Notes: generated by a model from the sequence alone, not told the origin. DNA of 9,236 nt from Oscillospiraceae bacterium (GCA_902802215.1 CADCLH010000096.1:1-9236); one strand, 5' to 3'. Positions 1-8,772 are shown, counted from the first letter of the stretch. Numbers and translations are program-made.

Positions 1-582
1 ACGTCACCATGATGTTCACCGATCTGCGCCGCTCGACGGAGCTGTCCGAGCAGATGGAACCGATGCAGTTCATCGACATGCTCAACCACTACATATCCGA
101 GATGATCGAGATCATCAACGCCTGGCAGGGGAATATCCTGGATTTTGTCGGGGACGCCATCGTGGTGGTCTTCGGCGCGCCCAGGATCAACAAGGATTCG
201 GCGCGCGACGCCGTCGCCTGCGCGGTCTCCATGCAGCGCCGCATGGAGGCGGTGAACGCGTGGAACCGGGAGCGCGGCTACCCGGAGCTCGGAATGGGCA
301 TCGGCATCCACAGCGGCACGGCGATCCTCGGGAACATCGGCTCGGAGACGCGGAGAAAGTACGACATGATCGGGCGTAACGTGAACCTCGCCTCCCGGAT
401 CGAGGGGTATACCGAGGGCGGCCAGATCCTGGTCTCGTCCGAGTGCCTCAGGGCCGCGGGCGAGCTGGTGCACGAGAACCCGGAGGGGCGCAGGAAGGTC
501 CGGCCCAAGGGGATCAGGAAGGAGATCCTGATCCATGAGGTCATCGGCTTCGGAAAAAGAAACATAGCGGAGGAGAAGGACA

Positions 583-590
<8 letters not shown>
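1..590 (+). CDS. Class III adenylate/guanylate cyclase, C-terminal catalytic domain (5' end outside window)
   Basis: The frame is open to the left edge and the first complete codons (V-T-M-M-F-T-D-L) enter the catalytic domain, so the start and any N-terminal sensor domains lie outside. Numbering from the ATG at base 9, the class III landmarks are: metal-binding Asp5 in FTDLR, second metal Asp49 in FVGDAIVVVFG, the GIGIHSG strand near 97-103, and Asn126 and Arg130 in VNLASR, the pair that stabilises the transition state. The enzyme should make a cyclic nucleotide from ATP or GTP. The purine-selecting positions are mixed: Asp45 replaces the Lys of adenylate or Glu of guanylate cyclases, while Asp119 in YDMIG matches the adenylate type. 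The product is therefore uncertain. The last codons overlap the next gene by 8 bases, implying translational coupling. The family call is firm; the nucleotide and regulatory domain are unknown. Confidence 0.93.
569..580 (+). promoter_or_regulatory. Ribosome binding site for the GAF-ABC gene
   Basis: A purine-rich GGAGGAGAAGGA stretch lies inside the cyclase 3' end, ending two bases before the ATG at 583. Its GGAGGAG part sits at good Shine-Dalgarno spacing and supports that ATG as the start of the overlapping downstream gene. Confidence 0.8.
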
Positions 591-1806
<1,216 letters not shown>

Positions 1807-1812
1807 CTGCCG

Positions 1813-4800
1813 ATGAAAAAGACACAGCTATTGGATGCGTTCCGAAACATCCGCAAGCAGGGGGTTTCGTTTCTCTCAGTCGTGGTCATCGCCATGCTGG
1901 CGGTCACGACCTACCTCGGCATCGCCTACGCGGCGGACGCCACCGCGCGCAGCGCGTCGGATTACTACGCGGAGCACCGGATGTGGGATCTGGAGGTCGT
2001 GTCCACGCTCCTGATGGACGACGAGGACCTCGCCGCGATCCGCGCGACCGAGGGCGTGGAGCTGGCGGAGCCCGTCCTGCAGGTCCCCGCCAAGGTCCGG
2101 ACGACGGACAAAAATCAGTCGGTCAACCTGCTTTCGCTTCCCGGCCAGCTCGCGTCGATCGACCTTTTGGAGGGACGTCTGCCCGAGAGCGCGGACGAGT
2201 GCGCCGTGGAGGAATGGCTCGCCGAAAAAGCGGGCTTTGCCGTCGGGCAGAGGCTCGAGGCGTCGTGCGCGGCGATCGCGGACGTCGATCCGCTCAGCAC
2301 GAAGGAATACGTGATCACGGGCGTTTTCCGGCACCCGGACCACATCTCCCGACAGGTCCAGTTCACGCCTTACGTTCTGGTCCGGGACGAGTGCTTCAAT
2401 CTGGAAGCCCTGGACGGGGCGTTCATGAAGGCGCGCATCCGGATCAAGGACGCGCCCTCCGACCGCTACAGCGCCGAGTATCTGGCGGCTGTCGACGCGG
2501 TGGAGCAGGCGCTGACGCAGCTCGGCGAGGTCCGGGCTCCGCTGCGGGTCGAGAAGCTGCGAGAGAGCTATTCCGGCCTGCTCGAGGAGCAGCAGAAAAA
2601 GCTGGACGAGGCCGAGGAGCAGCTGAAGGCCGGGCGAAAGAAGCTCGACGACGGCTGGGCCGAGCTTGCCGAGGCGGCGGAGACGCTGGCCGAGGGAAAG
2701 GACAAGCTCGACAGCGGCGGCCGCGCGCTCTATGATGCGAGCATCGAGCTGAAAAACGCCGAGGCCGAGCTCCGGGCGGCCAAGCAGAAGCTGGACGTGA
2801 TCGAGGGCTACGTGGACAAGGGCAGAGACTGGGTCCTGAACCACGTCAAGGAGAGCGACTGGCCCCCCGACGCGGGCATGAGCTACGCGGAGTTCATGGG
2901 CAAGCTCAACCAGGGCAAGGGCGCCATCATGAAATGGATCTACGACAAGACCGGCTATTCCGCAGGGCTGTACCGGTTCAAGCTGGCGGAGGACCTGTTC
3001 TCCAGCAGCTGGCTGAACTGGTATTATCTGGGCGAGGAGTACATGGACGGCGTCACGCTCTACGACCGGGGCAAAAAGGACCTGGACAAGGGCGAGGCCG
3101 ATTACAACGAGGGCCTGGCCAAATATGAGGACGGTCTGCGCCAGCTGGAGGAGGCGCAGCGGAAGATCGACGCGATCGGCGGCTGCCGCTGGGTCGTGCT
3201 CGACAACGAGGGGAACGCGGGCTATGTTTTCGCAAAGACGAACAGCCGGAACATCGCCGCCCTGAGCACGTCCTTCTCCCTGATCTTCATCGTCATCGGC
3301 GCGCTGGTGATCTACGCCACGGTCGGGCGCATGGTGGAGGAGCAGAGCAAGCTGGTCGGCGCGACCAAGGCCATGGGCCTGTTCAACCGCGAGATCTTCG
3401 GCAAGTATCTGATCTTCGGCGGCGGCGGGACCGTGCTCGGCGTGGGACTCGGCATTCTGGCGTCCTATTACATCCTGCAGAAGCTGGTGCTCAACTCGCA
3501 GGGGAAGTTTCTGACCTACGGAGCCCCGGCGCCGGTCTTCCTGCCGGTGCCGACGCTGATCGTGGCGCTCGGCGGCGTGCTGCTGTCCGTGCTGGCCGTG
3601 CGGTTTGCCTGCTCCAATCTGCTGCGCCTGCCGGCGATCCGGCTCATGCAGGGCTCGGCCAATCTCTCGAAGCTGCAGAAGGCGAGCGGGAAGGGGACCG
3701 GCGGTCTCTACCGCCGTCTGATCCTTCTGAACATGCGCACCGACTCCAAGCGCGTGCTCGTGACCATCGTCAGCGTCGCGGGCTGCTGCATCCTGCTGGT
3801 GGTCGGCTTCTACATCAAATTCGGCATCACCCGCGTCAACGACCGGCAGTTCGGGCCCGAGGCCATCACGCGCTACGACGCGGAGCTGTACTATGATGCG
3901 GCGGAGGCGCCCGACGCCGAAGAGGCGTTCGCAAAGCTCCTGAAGGAGCATAAGCTGCCCGCGATCGGCGTGCGGAAGGAGGACGTCGTCTTCCGTCCGG
4001 ACGCTGCGATGACCGCCGGAACGCTGCTGTGCGCGGAGCCGGACGAGCTCGGGGACTTCTACGCCCTGCGGGACGCCGAAAGCGGCGCGCCGCTCGCGCT
4101 GCCCGACAGCGGCGTGCTGATCACCAAACGCATGCACGAGTTCTACGGCCTCAGCGCGGGCGACAGCTTCTCCGTCTACGACAACGGCATGGACCTCATG
4201 AAGGTGAAGATCTCCGGCGTGTTCAACAACCACGTCGGGCATGTCCTGGTCTTTTCTCCCGCCGCCTACCGGGAGGCCTTCGGCACGGACCTCAGTAAAA
4301 ACTGCTTCCTGGTCAAGACCGGGGACATGACCCTGGACGAGCTGGAGACCCTGGCCGCCTCCGTCCCGGGCTTTGAGACGATCAAGGACGCCGCGGCGGA
4401 GAAGACGCGCTTCAATGAGCTGTCTTCGATGGTCTCGCTGGTCATCGTCGTCATGATCCTCATCGCGGGACTGATGGCCTACTTCATCATCGTCAACCTC
4501 TCCAAGACCTACATACAGAAAAAGAGCCGGGAGCTGACCATCATGCGCATCAACGGCTTCACGACGAAGGAGTGCGTGCGCTACGCGGCCTGGGATCTGA
4601 TCATCACGACCGTGGTCGGTACGGCGCTGGGCCTCGTGCTGGGCGGCGTTCTGGGCCGGAAGATCCTCTGCATGATGGAGCAGCCCTACATCCAGTTCGT
4701 CCGGGAGCCCGACTGGCGCTCCTTTGCCCTGGGCGCGCTGATCACCCTCGGCTTCTCCTGGATCATCAACGCGTTCGCGCTGCGGCGTGTGAAGCACCTG

Positions 4801-4821
4801 AAGCTGTCCGACATCGCATAA
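1813..4821 (+). CDS. FtsX/MacB-like ABC transporter permease with extracellular coiled coil
   Basis: This 1002-residue membrane protein is the likely partner of the preceding ATPase. Predicted membrane segments lie near residues 18-40, 484-505, 534-555, 577-600, 649-668, 871-895, 927-949 and 970-990, a duplicated 1+3 arrangement with two FtsX-type domains (about 482-610 and 870-998). Both halves carry the cytoplasmic turn typical of FtsX domains (EEQSKLVGATKAMGLFNRE and KKSRELTIMRINGF). The first extracellular region, about 41-480, starts with a MacB-periplasmic-like part. It then has a coiled-coil hairpin, with charged heptads at about 252-330 and 418-455 separated by a Trp/Tyr-rich stretch. 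A second extracellular domain spans about 669-870. Proteins of this fold often act by mechanotransmission rather than pumping a substrate across the bilayer; the substrate is unknown. The ATG follows the ATPase stop by 6 bases and has little Shine-Dalgarno match, so it probably depends on translational coupling. Confidence 0.92.
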   Translation: MKKTQLLDAFRNIRKQGVSFLSVVVIAMLAVTTYLGIAYAADATARSASDYYAEHRMWDLEVVSTLLMDDEDLAAIRATEGVELAEPVLQVPAKVRTTDKNQSVNLLSLPGQLASIDLLEGRLPESADECAVEEWLAEKAGFAVGQRLEASCAAIADVDPLSTKEYVITGVFRHPDHISRQVQFTPYVLVRDECFNLEALDGAFMKARIRIKDAPSDRYSAEYLAAVDAVEQALTQLGEVRAPLRVEKLRESYSGLLEEQQKKLDEAEEQLKAGRKKLDDGWAELAEAAETLAEGKDKLDSGGRALYDASIELKNAEAELRAAKQKLDVIEGYVDKGRDWVLNHVKESDWPPDAGMSYAEFMGKLNQGKGAIMKWIYDKTGYSAGLYRFKLAEDLFSSSWLNWYYLGEEYMDGVTLYDRGKKDLDKGEADYNEGLAKYEDGLRQLEEAQRKIDAIGGCRWVVLDNEGNAGYVFAKTNSRNIAALSTSFSLIFIVIGALVIYATVGRMVEEQSKLVGATKAMGLFNREIFGKYLIFGGGGTVLGVGLGILASYYILQKLVLNSQGKFLTYGAPAPVFLPVPTLIVALGGVLLSVLAVRFACSNLLRLPAIRLMQGSANLSKLQKASGKGTGGLYRRLILLNMRTDSKRVLVTIVSVAGCCILLVVGFYIKFGITRVNDRQFGPEAITRYDAELYYDAAEAPDAEEAFAKLLKEHKLPAIGVRKEDVVFRPDAAMTAGTLLCAEPDELGDFYALRDAESGAPLALPDSGVLITKRMHEFYGLSAGDSFSVYDNGMDLMKVKISGVFNNHVGHVLVFSPAAYREAFGTDLSKNCFLVKTGDMTLDELETLAASVPGFETIKDAAAEKTRFNELSSMVSLVIVVMILIAGLMAYFIIVNLSKTYIQKKSRELTIMRINGFTTKECVRYAAWDLIITTVVGTALGLVLGGVLGRKILCMMEQPYIQFVREPDWRSFALGALITLGFSWIINAFALRRVKHLKLSDIA

Positions 4822-4827
4822 GGAGGA
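4821..4827 (+). promoter_or_regulatory. Ribosome binding site selecting a GTG start
   Basis: AGGAGGA overlaps the last base of the permease stop codon and lies 6 bases before the GTG at 4834. This near-perfect Shine-Dalgarno, together with the signal peptide that begins exactly there, fixes GTG as the start of the secreted protein gene. Confidence 0.85.
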
Positions 4828-4833
4828 AACGAA

Positions 4834-5667
4834 GTGAAAACAAAACGTCTGCTGTCGCTTCTGATCTGCTTGCTGCTGGCCCTGCTGCTCCCCCTGACGG
4901 CCTTCGCGGAGGGAAAGACGGCGGCCGAGCGCGGCTATGAGGCAATCCTGGCGACCGATACCGGAAAGAATATCGTCCCTCCCAAGGCGGAGAGCTATCT
5001 GGAGGAGTGGAAGACGCTCTACTGCCGCAAGGCCTGGTACGCGCCGAGCCTGTGGGTGGAGAGCATCTCGCAGCTTCGCAGCGGCGTGCCCTGCCAGCCG
5101 ATGCTGTTCGAGGGCACCGAGGTCACGGTCGTGGCCGAGGAAAACGACATGTCCTGCATCCTCTACCGCGACGTCAATTACAAGACCTGCGCCGGCTGGA
5201 TCCAGAGCATCCGGCTGCTGGAGGACTTCCCCGGCGAGCGCCTCACCGTCGGGAAGGAGCGCGGCGGAGACTTCGAGACGAAGGACGCTGTCGGCCTCTC
5301 GTGGTCCAGGGGCTACTACCCCGGCGCGCAGCAGCGCTATACGGTGCTCGACGAGCCGGTCAAAAACTGCGTGGGCTTCACCTTCGAGTACCAGATGATC
5401 GCCGAGAACACCACCTGGAAGGAAATCGTCTTCGGCCCGCGCACGATCTACGTGAATAACGGCGAGGAGTGGATCGAGGCCGGCGCCTTCCCCTACCCGG
5501 AGCTCGGCGCCGTGTATGTGCAGGTCTGGCTGGACGAGCCGACCGATATCACCGCCATCGCGACCATCGCCGACTGCCACGCGCCGAACATGTTCGATTT
5601 CCGCCAGACGGCGCGGGATTTCCTGATCCTGTCCGGCGACGGCGCGAAGGAAGCGGCGGGAGCATGA
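4834..5667 (+). CDS. Secreted protein with SH3-like region, unknown function
   Basis: This 277-residue protein starts at GTG. Residues 1-25 form a classical signal peptide: K2, K4 and R5, a long Leu-rich core, then the AFA site with likely cleavage after Ala25. No lipobox is seen. Residues about 65-130 look like a bacterial SH3-type fold: a strand-turn pattern with FEGTEVTVVAEEND and a closing AGWIQSIRLLE. The remainder, about 135-265, is rich in aromatic residues and beta-strand patterns (for example VGFTFEYQMI and GAVYVQVWLDE) and resembles nothing I can name. The mature protein has six cysteines (64, 87, 108, 119, 179, 248), so disulfides are possible outside the cell. It lies 12 bases after the permease and 34 before the K+ channel gene. 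An extracytoplasmic partner or wall-binding accessory of the transporter is a reasonable guess only. Confidence 0.85.
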   Translation: MKTKRLLSLLICLLLALLLPLTAFAEGKTAAERGYEAILATDTGKNIVPPKAESYLEEWKTLYCRKAWYAPSLWVESISQLRSGVPCQPMLFEGTEVTVVAEENDMSCILYRDVNYKTCAGWIQSIRLLEDFPGERLTVGKERGGDFETKDAVGLSWSRGYYPGAQQRYTVLDEPVKNCVGFTFEYQMIAENTTWKEIVFGPRTIYVNNGEEWIEAGAFPYPELGAVYVQVWLDEPTDITAIATIADCHAPNMFDFRQTARDFLILSGDGAKEAAGA

Positions 5668-5701
5668 GTGCGGCCATTTGCCGGGACGGGGACGAGGGGA
5701 C

Positions 5702-6913
5702 ATGAACAAGAAGAACAGGCGCAGCCTTGCGCTGCTGCGCCAGCGGGTGTTCCGCATGGTCTCCATCGGCGTGCTGGACGACCCGATCAGCCGCGGCTAC
5801 GACGTGATCAGCAGCCTGGCCCTGATCCTCAACCTGACGGCGGCCATATGCAGCACCTTCGCGGGGCTGGAGGCGAAATACGGGACCCTGTTTCGCACGA
5901 TCGAGTCCGTCACGGTGTTCTTCTTCGCGGTGGACTACGCGCTGCGGCTCTTTACGGCCAACAACCTCTATCCGGATCTGCCGGAGGGGCAGTCGCTGCT
6001 GCGCTATATCTTCTCCTTCGCGGGGATCGTGGACCTGCTGAGCTTCCTGCCGCATTATCTGCCCTTCTTCTTCCCGGCGGGGGCGGTGGTGTTCCGGCTG
6101 TTCCGGGTCGTGCGCATCTTCCGGCTGTTTCGCATCAACGCCTATTACGACTCGCTGAACGTCATTACCGAGGTCATCGCCGGGAAAAAGCAGCAGCTCC
6201 TGTCCTCGGTGTTCATCATCGCGGTGCTGATGCTGGCCTCGAGCCTGTGCATGTACTCGCTGGAGCACGAGGCCCAGCCGGAGGTGTTCGCCAACGCCTT
6301 CTCGGGCATCTGGTGGTCGGTCTCGACGCTGCTGACCGTGGGCTACGGCGACATCTACCCCATCACGCCCATGGGCAAGGCGGTGAGCATCGTCATCACC
6401 TTCCTCGGCGTGCTGATGGTCGCCATCCCCACCGGCATCATATCCGCCGGCTTCGTGGAGCAGTACTCCCGCCTCAAGCGCGTCGGGGACTACGCCACCG
6501 AGCGGGATCTGGACTTTGTCGCCGTGGAGCTGGCCGCCCGCGACCCCTGGTCGGGCAAGTGCATCAAGGACCTGCTTCTGCCGCGGGGACTGCTGATCGC
6601 CGCGGTCCGGCGCGAGGGCGAGCTGGTCGTCCCCCGGGGCGACGTGGTGCTCAAGCCGGGCGACAGGGTCGTGCTCTGCGCCGAGACGCCGAAGGGCGAG
6701 TCGTTCATCAGCCTGCGGGAGATCGTGCTGGGCCGCGACCACGAGTGGAACGGCTGCGCGATCCGGGATCTTGACCTCTCGCGCCAGACCTACATCGTCA
6801 TGGTCCGCCGCGGGGGCACGATGCTGGTCCCGCGCGGCTCGACGAAGCTGCTGGCGGGCGACACGGTGCTCCTCTACAGCAAGGAAAAGCGCGAGACGCT
6901 GCAGAAGGTATAA
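5702..6913 (+). CDS. Voltage-gated K+ channel with two C-terminal RCK_C (TrkA_C)-like domains
   Basis: This 403-residue membrane protein has the six-segment Kv plan. S1 is about 33-52, S2 about 65-84 with Asp78 and Arg82, and S3 about 103-123 with Asp111. S4 is FRLFRVVRIFRLFR at 131-144, with arginines at 132, 135, 138, 141 and 144. S5 is about 166-186, the pore helix and filter TVGYGD are at 212-217, and S6 is about 226-252 with an AIPTG hinge at 241-245. Two similar cytoplasmic domains follow, about 272-335 and 345-403. Each has the RCK_C pattern of a short helix, a V-R-R-G/E turn, a V-P-R-G loop and a closing GD.V.L strand. No Rossmann RCK_N domain is present. The channel should pass K+ under voltage control, modulated by a ligand on the RCK_C pair. 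ATG 5702 is preferred because GAGGGGA precedes it, although the spacing is short; an in-frame TTG at 5678 would add 8 residues. It is likely the last gene of the operon. Confidence 0.94.
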   Translation: MNKKNRRSLALLRQRVFRMVSIGVLDDPISRGYDVISSLALILNLTAAICSTFAGLEAKYGTLFRTIESVTVFFFAVDYALRLFTANNLYPDLPEGQSLLRYIFSFAGIVDLLSFLPHYLPFFFPAGAVVFRLFRVVRIFRLFRINAYYDSLNVITEVIAGKKQQLLSSVFIIAVLMLASSLCMYSLEHEAQPEVFANAFSGIWWSVSTLLTVGYGDIYPITPMGKAVSIVITFLGVLMVAIPTGIISAGFVEQYSRLKRVGDYATERDLDFVAVELAARDPWSGKCIKDLLLPRGLLIAAVRREGELVVPRGDVVLKPGDRVVLCAETPKGESFISLREIVLGRDHEWNGCAIRDLDLSRQTYIVMVRRGGTMLVPRGSTKLLAGDTVLLYSKEKRETLQKV

Positions 6914-6951
6914 AGAATCCGGGCCTGTGAAGAAAGGCCGTACCCCGCCGC

Positions 6952-7061
6952 AGGGGCTGACGCCCTCGGTCTGTAGGGGCTGACGCCCTCGGTCTGTAGG
7001 GGCTGACGCCCTCGGTCTGTAGGGGCTGACGCCCTCGGTCTGTAGGGGCTGACGCCCTCGG
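6952..7061 (+). repeat. Tandem array of a 23-base repeat (4 full copies plus 18 bases)
   Basis: The unit is AGGGGCTGACGCCCTCGG followed by TCTGT. Identical copies start at 6952, 6975, 6998 and 7021, and a fifth at 7044 stops after 18 bases. Inside each unit AGGG(G)C can pair with GCCCT around a TGAC loop, giving a 5-bp stem with a bulged G. The period is not a multiple of three, so no protein repeat is maintained. The perfect identity suggests recent expansion. Confidence 0.97.
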
Positions 7062-7094
7062 CAGCCCGCGCTGCACAAAGGAAAAACAATAGGA

Positions 7095-7140
7095 AAATCT
7101 CCGGCGAAAACGGGTAAAAGTCCGAATTCGCCGGAGATTT
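7095..7140. terminator. Bidirectional intrinsic terminator between convergent genes
   Basis: A perfect 14-bp inverted repeat, AAATCTCCGGCGAA at 7095-7108 and its complement at 7127-7140, encloses an 18-base loop in which CGG (7111-7113) and CCG (7122-7124) can pair further. The plus strand continues as ATTTCTGTTTTCTTTCC. The minus strand continues as TTTTCCTATTGTTTTTC. Both are T-rich, though neither is an uninterrupted T-run. Its position between the K+ channel and symporter genes fits termination from both sides. Confidence 0.8.
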
Positions 7141-7170
7141 CTGTTTTCTTTCCTGCTCACTGCCGGGTCG

Positions 7171-7191
7171 CCGGGGGCGTCGACCCCTACA
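7171..7191 (-). repeat. Diverged inverted single copy of the 23-base repeat
   Basis: Read on the minus strand this is TGTAGGGGTCGACGCCCCCGG. It matches the array unit in phase (TGTAGGGGCTGACGCCCTCGG) with three differences in 21 bases. It lies on the far side of the terminator hairpin and in the opposite orientation. Confidence 0.8.
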
Positions 7192-7261
7192 AGCCGCTGT
7201 TCAGGCCGCTTCTTTGTCCTTCAACTCTTTTCACAACCCGGCTTTGTTATGGAATGGAAGC

Positions 7262-8674
7262 TCAGTCGTTCCAGAAGTCGGTGCCCTTGACGCCGTTGGC
7301 GGCGGCGCGGTAGACCGGGTCCTTGCCCTTGCGGACCTGCCACTCGTAGTCGCGCAGCGCGGCGACGGCGGGCTTGGCGAGGATCACGATGACGGGCACG
7401 TTGATGATGACCATCAGCGCCTGAAGCAGGTCGGCCGTATCCCAGGCGAGGCCCGCGGAGATCACGGCGCCCAGGAAGACCAGCGCGGTGGCGATCAGGC
7501 GGAAGGCCAGCATGAAGGACTTGCTCGGCTCCTTCTTCATGATGAAGCGCAGGCAGCCCTCGGTGTAGTAGTAGTTGCCGAGCAGCGTCGTGAAGGCGAA
7601 CAGGCACACCGCGACCGCAATGAACACCGGGCCGAAGCCTCCGAGCGCGGAGGCAGTGCAGGCCTGGACGTAGGCCGCGCCGGCCGCGTCGGCGGTGGGC
7701 TCGACGCCGGAGAACAGGCACAGGAAGGCCGTGGCCGAGCAGATCAGCAGCGTGTCGATGAACACGGACAGCATCTGCACGAGGCCCTGCTTGGCCGGGT
7801 GCTTGACGTCCGCGGCGGCGGCCGCGTTCGGGGCGGAGCCCATGCCGGCCTCGTTGGAGTACAGGCCGCGCTTGATGCCCCACATGATGCAGGAGCCGGC
7901 GAAGCCGCCGAAGATGGCCTTGAAGTCGAAGGCGCCGCGGAAGATCATGCCGAAGACCTTCCCGAAGTCGCCGATATGGGTGATGACCACAAACAGGGAG
8001 ACCAGCACATACAGCAAGCCCATCACGGGGACCAGAACCTCGGTGACCTTGGTCAGCCGCTTGCCGCCGCCGAGCACGCAGGCCCCGAACAGGACCGCCA
8101 GCGCCGCGCCGATGATCACGGGGGTGGTGCTGTTGTAGAAGCCGAAGCCGGCGAAGGTGCTCTGGGTATTGTAGGCCGCGAGCATGTTGTAGCCGACCAC
8201 ATAGGTGAGGATCAGCACGACCGCGAACACGACGCCGAGCCAGCGCTGGCCGAGACCGTCCTGCATGTAGTAGGAGGGGCCGCCGTAGCTGCTGCCGTCG
8301 GCATTGCGCTTTTTGTAGATCTGGGCGAGCGTGGACTCCACAAACGCGGAGGCGCCGCCGAGGATGGCGGTGATCCACATCCAGAAGATCGCGCCGGGGC
8401 CGCCGAGGCACAGGGCCGTGGACACGCCCATGATGTTGCCGGTGCCGACGCGGGAGGCCGTGGAGACCATCAGCGCGCCGAAGGACGAGGTCGCGTCAAG
8501 ATTGGTCGGCTTCTCCCTGACGACGCGGACAGACTCGCCGAACAGCCGGAACTGGACCAGGCCGAGCTTGGCCGTAAAGTAAATGCCCGCCAGCATGAGG
8601 ATCAGGGGCACGACGTAGGGCTTGTACAAAACCCCGCTGATTGCATTGACTACATTGTCGATCGCATCGATCAT
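7262..8674 (-). CDS. Sodium:alanine/amino-acid symporter, AgcS family
   Basis: This 470-residue integral membrane protein has about ten to eleven hydrophobic segments and the usual length for the family. Hallmarks are VGTGNIMGVSTA from residue 76, GGPGAIFWMW at 91-100, the GGPSYYMQDGLG loop near 131-142, and GLYSNEAGMGSAPNAAA at 270-286, which corresponds to the sodium:alanine symporter signature. It should import a small neutral amino acid such as alanine or glycine with Na+; the exact substrate cannot be told. The frame stays open to base 8986, but the start at 8674 is chosen because GGAGAGGAG lies 8 bases upstream, a good promoter lies just beyond, and family homology begins there. The residues just before GTGN (STASRV) differ from the more usual Ala-rich version, suggesting a subfamily. 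It converges on the K+ channel gene and shares its terminator. Confidence 0.95.
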   Translation of the reverse strand: MIDAIDNVVNAISGVLYKPYVVPLILMLAGIYFTAKLGLVQFRLFGESVRVVREKPTNLDATSSFGALMVSTASRVGTGNIMGVSTALCLGGPGAIFWMWITAILGGASAFVESTLAQIYKKRNADGSSYGGPSYYMQDGLGQRWLGVVFAVVLILTYVVGYNMLAAYNTQSTFAGFGFYNSTTPVIIGAALAVLFGACVLGGGKRLTKVTEVLVPVMGLLYVLVSLFVVITHIGDFGKVFGMIFRGAFDFKAIFGGFAGSCIMWGIKRGLYSNEAGMGSAPNAAAAADVKHPAKQGLVQMLSVFIDTLLICSATAFLCLFSGVEPTADAAGAAYVQACTASALGGFGPVFIAVAVCLFAFTTLLGNYYYTEGCLRFIMKKEPSKSFMLAFRLIATALVFLGAVISAGLAWDTADLLQALMVIINVPVIVILAKPAVAALRDYEWQVRKGKDPVYRAAANGVKGTDFWND

Positions 8675-8682
8675 GTTGATTA

Positions 8683-8691
8683 CTCCTCTCC
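8683..8691 (-). promoter_or_regulatory. Ribosome binding site for the AgcS symporter
   Basis: On the minus strand GGAGAGGAG ends 8 bases before the ATG at 8674. It decides this start over the longer open frame upstream. Confidence 0.85.
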
Positions 8692-8714
8692 GTTCCCAAA
8701 TGGACGTTACCCAT

Positions 8715-8743
8715 ACTATAGAATAACTCTTTCCATATTGCAA
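8715..8743 (-). promoter_or_regulatory. Sigma-70/SigA-type promoter for the AgcS symporter
   Basis: On the minus strand the -35 is TTGCAA (8743-8738) and the -10 is TATAGT (8720-8715), with a 17-base spacer. An A-run (8750-8745) directly upstream could act as an UP-like element. Transcription would start near 8708, giving a leader of about 34 bases. Confidence 0.75.
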
Positions 8744-8772
8744 GTTTTTTCTCCATCCTGCGCCGGGTGAGC

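Larger units (their letters stand above)
6914..7261. other. Non-coding junction between convergent genes
   Basis: This 348-base stretch separates the stop codons of the K+ channel (plus) and the symporter (minus). It contains a tandem repeat array, a strong inverted repeat and a diverged inverted copy of the repeat, listed separately. Bases 6914-6951 hold only a 5-bp GGCCT/AGGCC hairpin without a T-run. Bases 7192-7261 show nothing convincing. The open minus-strand frames crossing the array are repeat translations rather than genes. Confidence 0.8.

Noticed and set aside
1876..5766. A 1296-codon open frame on the minus strand opposite the permease and secreted-protein genes.
   Set aside because: It is the complement of well-supported coding sequence. 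Its protein is low-complexity (rich in Arg, Gly, Asp, His, Leu), has no domain and no upstream ribosome site, and arises because GC-rich codons suppress stops on the other strand.
5668..6774. A plus-strand 368-codon frame overlapping the channel gene.
   Set aside because: It lies in a different frame over the Kv channel, which has unmistakable S4 and filter motifs. The product is an Arg/Gly-rich shadow.
6922..6939. The GGCCT/AGGCC hairpin just after the channel stop as its terminator.
   Set aside because: It is only 5 bp with no T-run following. The 14-bp hairpin at 7095-7140 is a far better candidate.
6952..7061. A CRISPR array as the explanation of the 23-base repeats.
   Set aside because: The copies are directly abutting with no unique spacers, and no cas-like gene is present.
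5549..7160. Minus-strand open frames crossing the 23-base array, containing repeated peptides such as YRPRASAPTDRGRQPLQ.
   Set aside because: The period of 23 is not divisible by three, so the array reads open in all frames. The rest is complement of the K+ channel gene, with no recognisable domain.
7214..8770. A 518-codon plus-strand frame opposite the symporter.
   Set aside because: The minus strand encodes a full AgcS symporter with its signature motifs. This frame gives a low-complexity Asp/Gly/His-rich product with no membrane segments.
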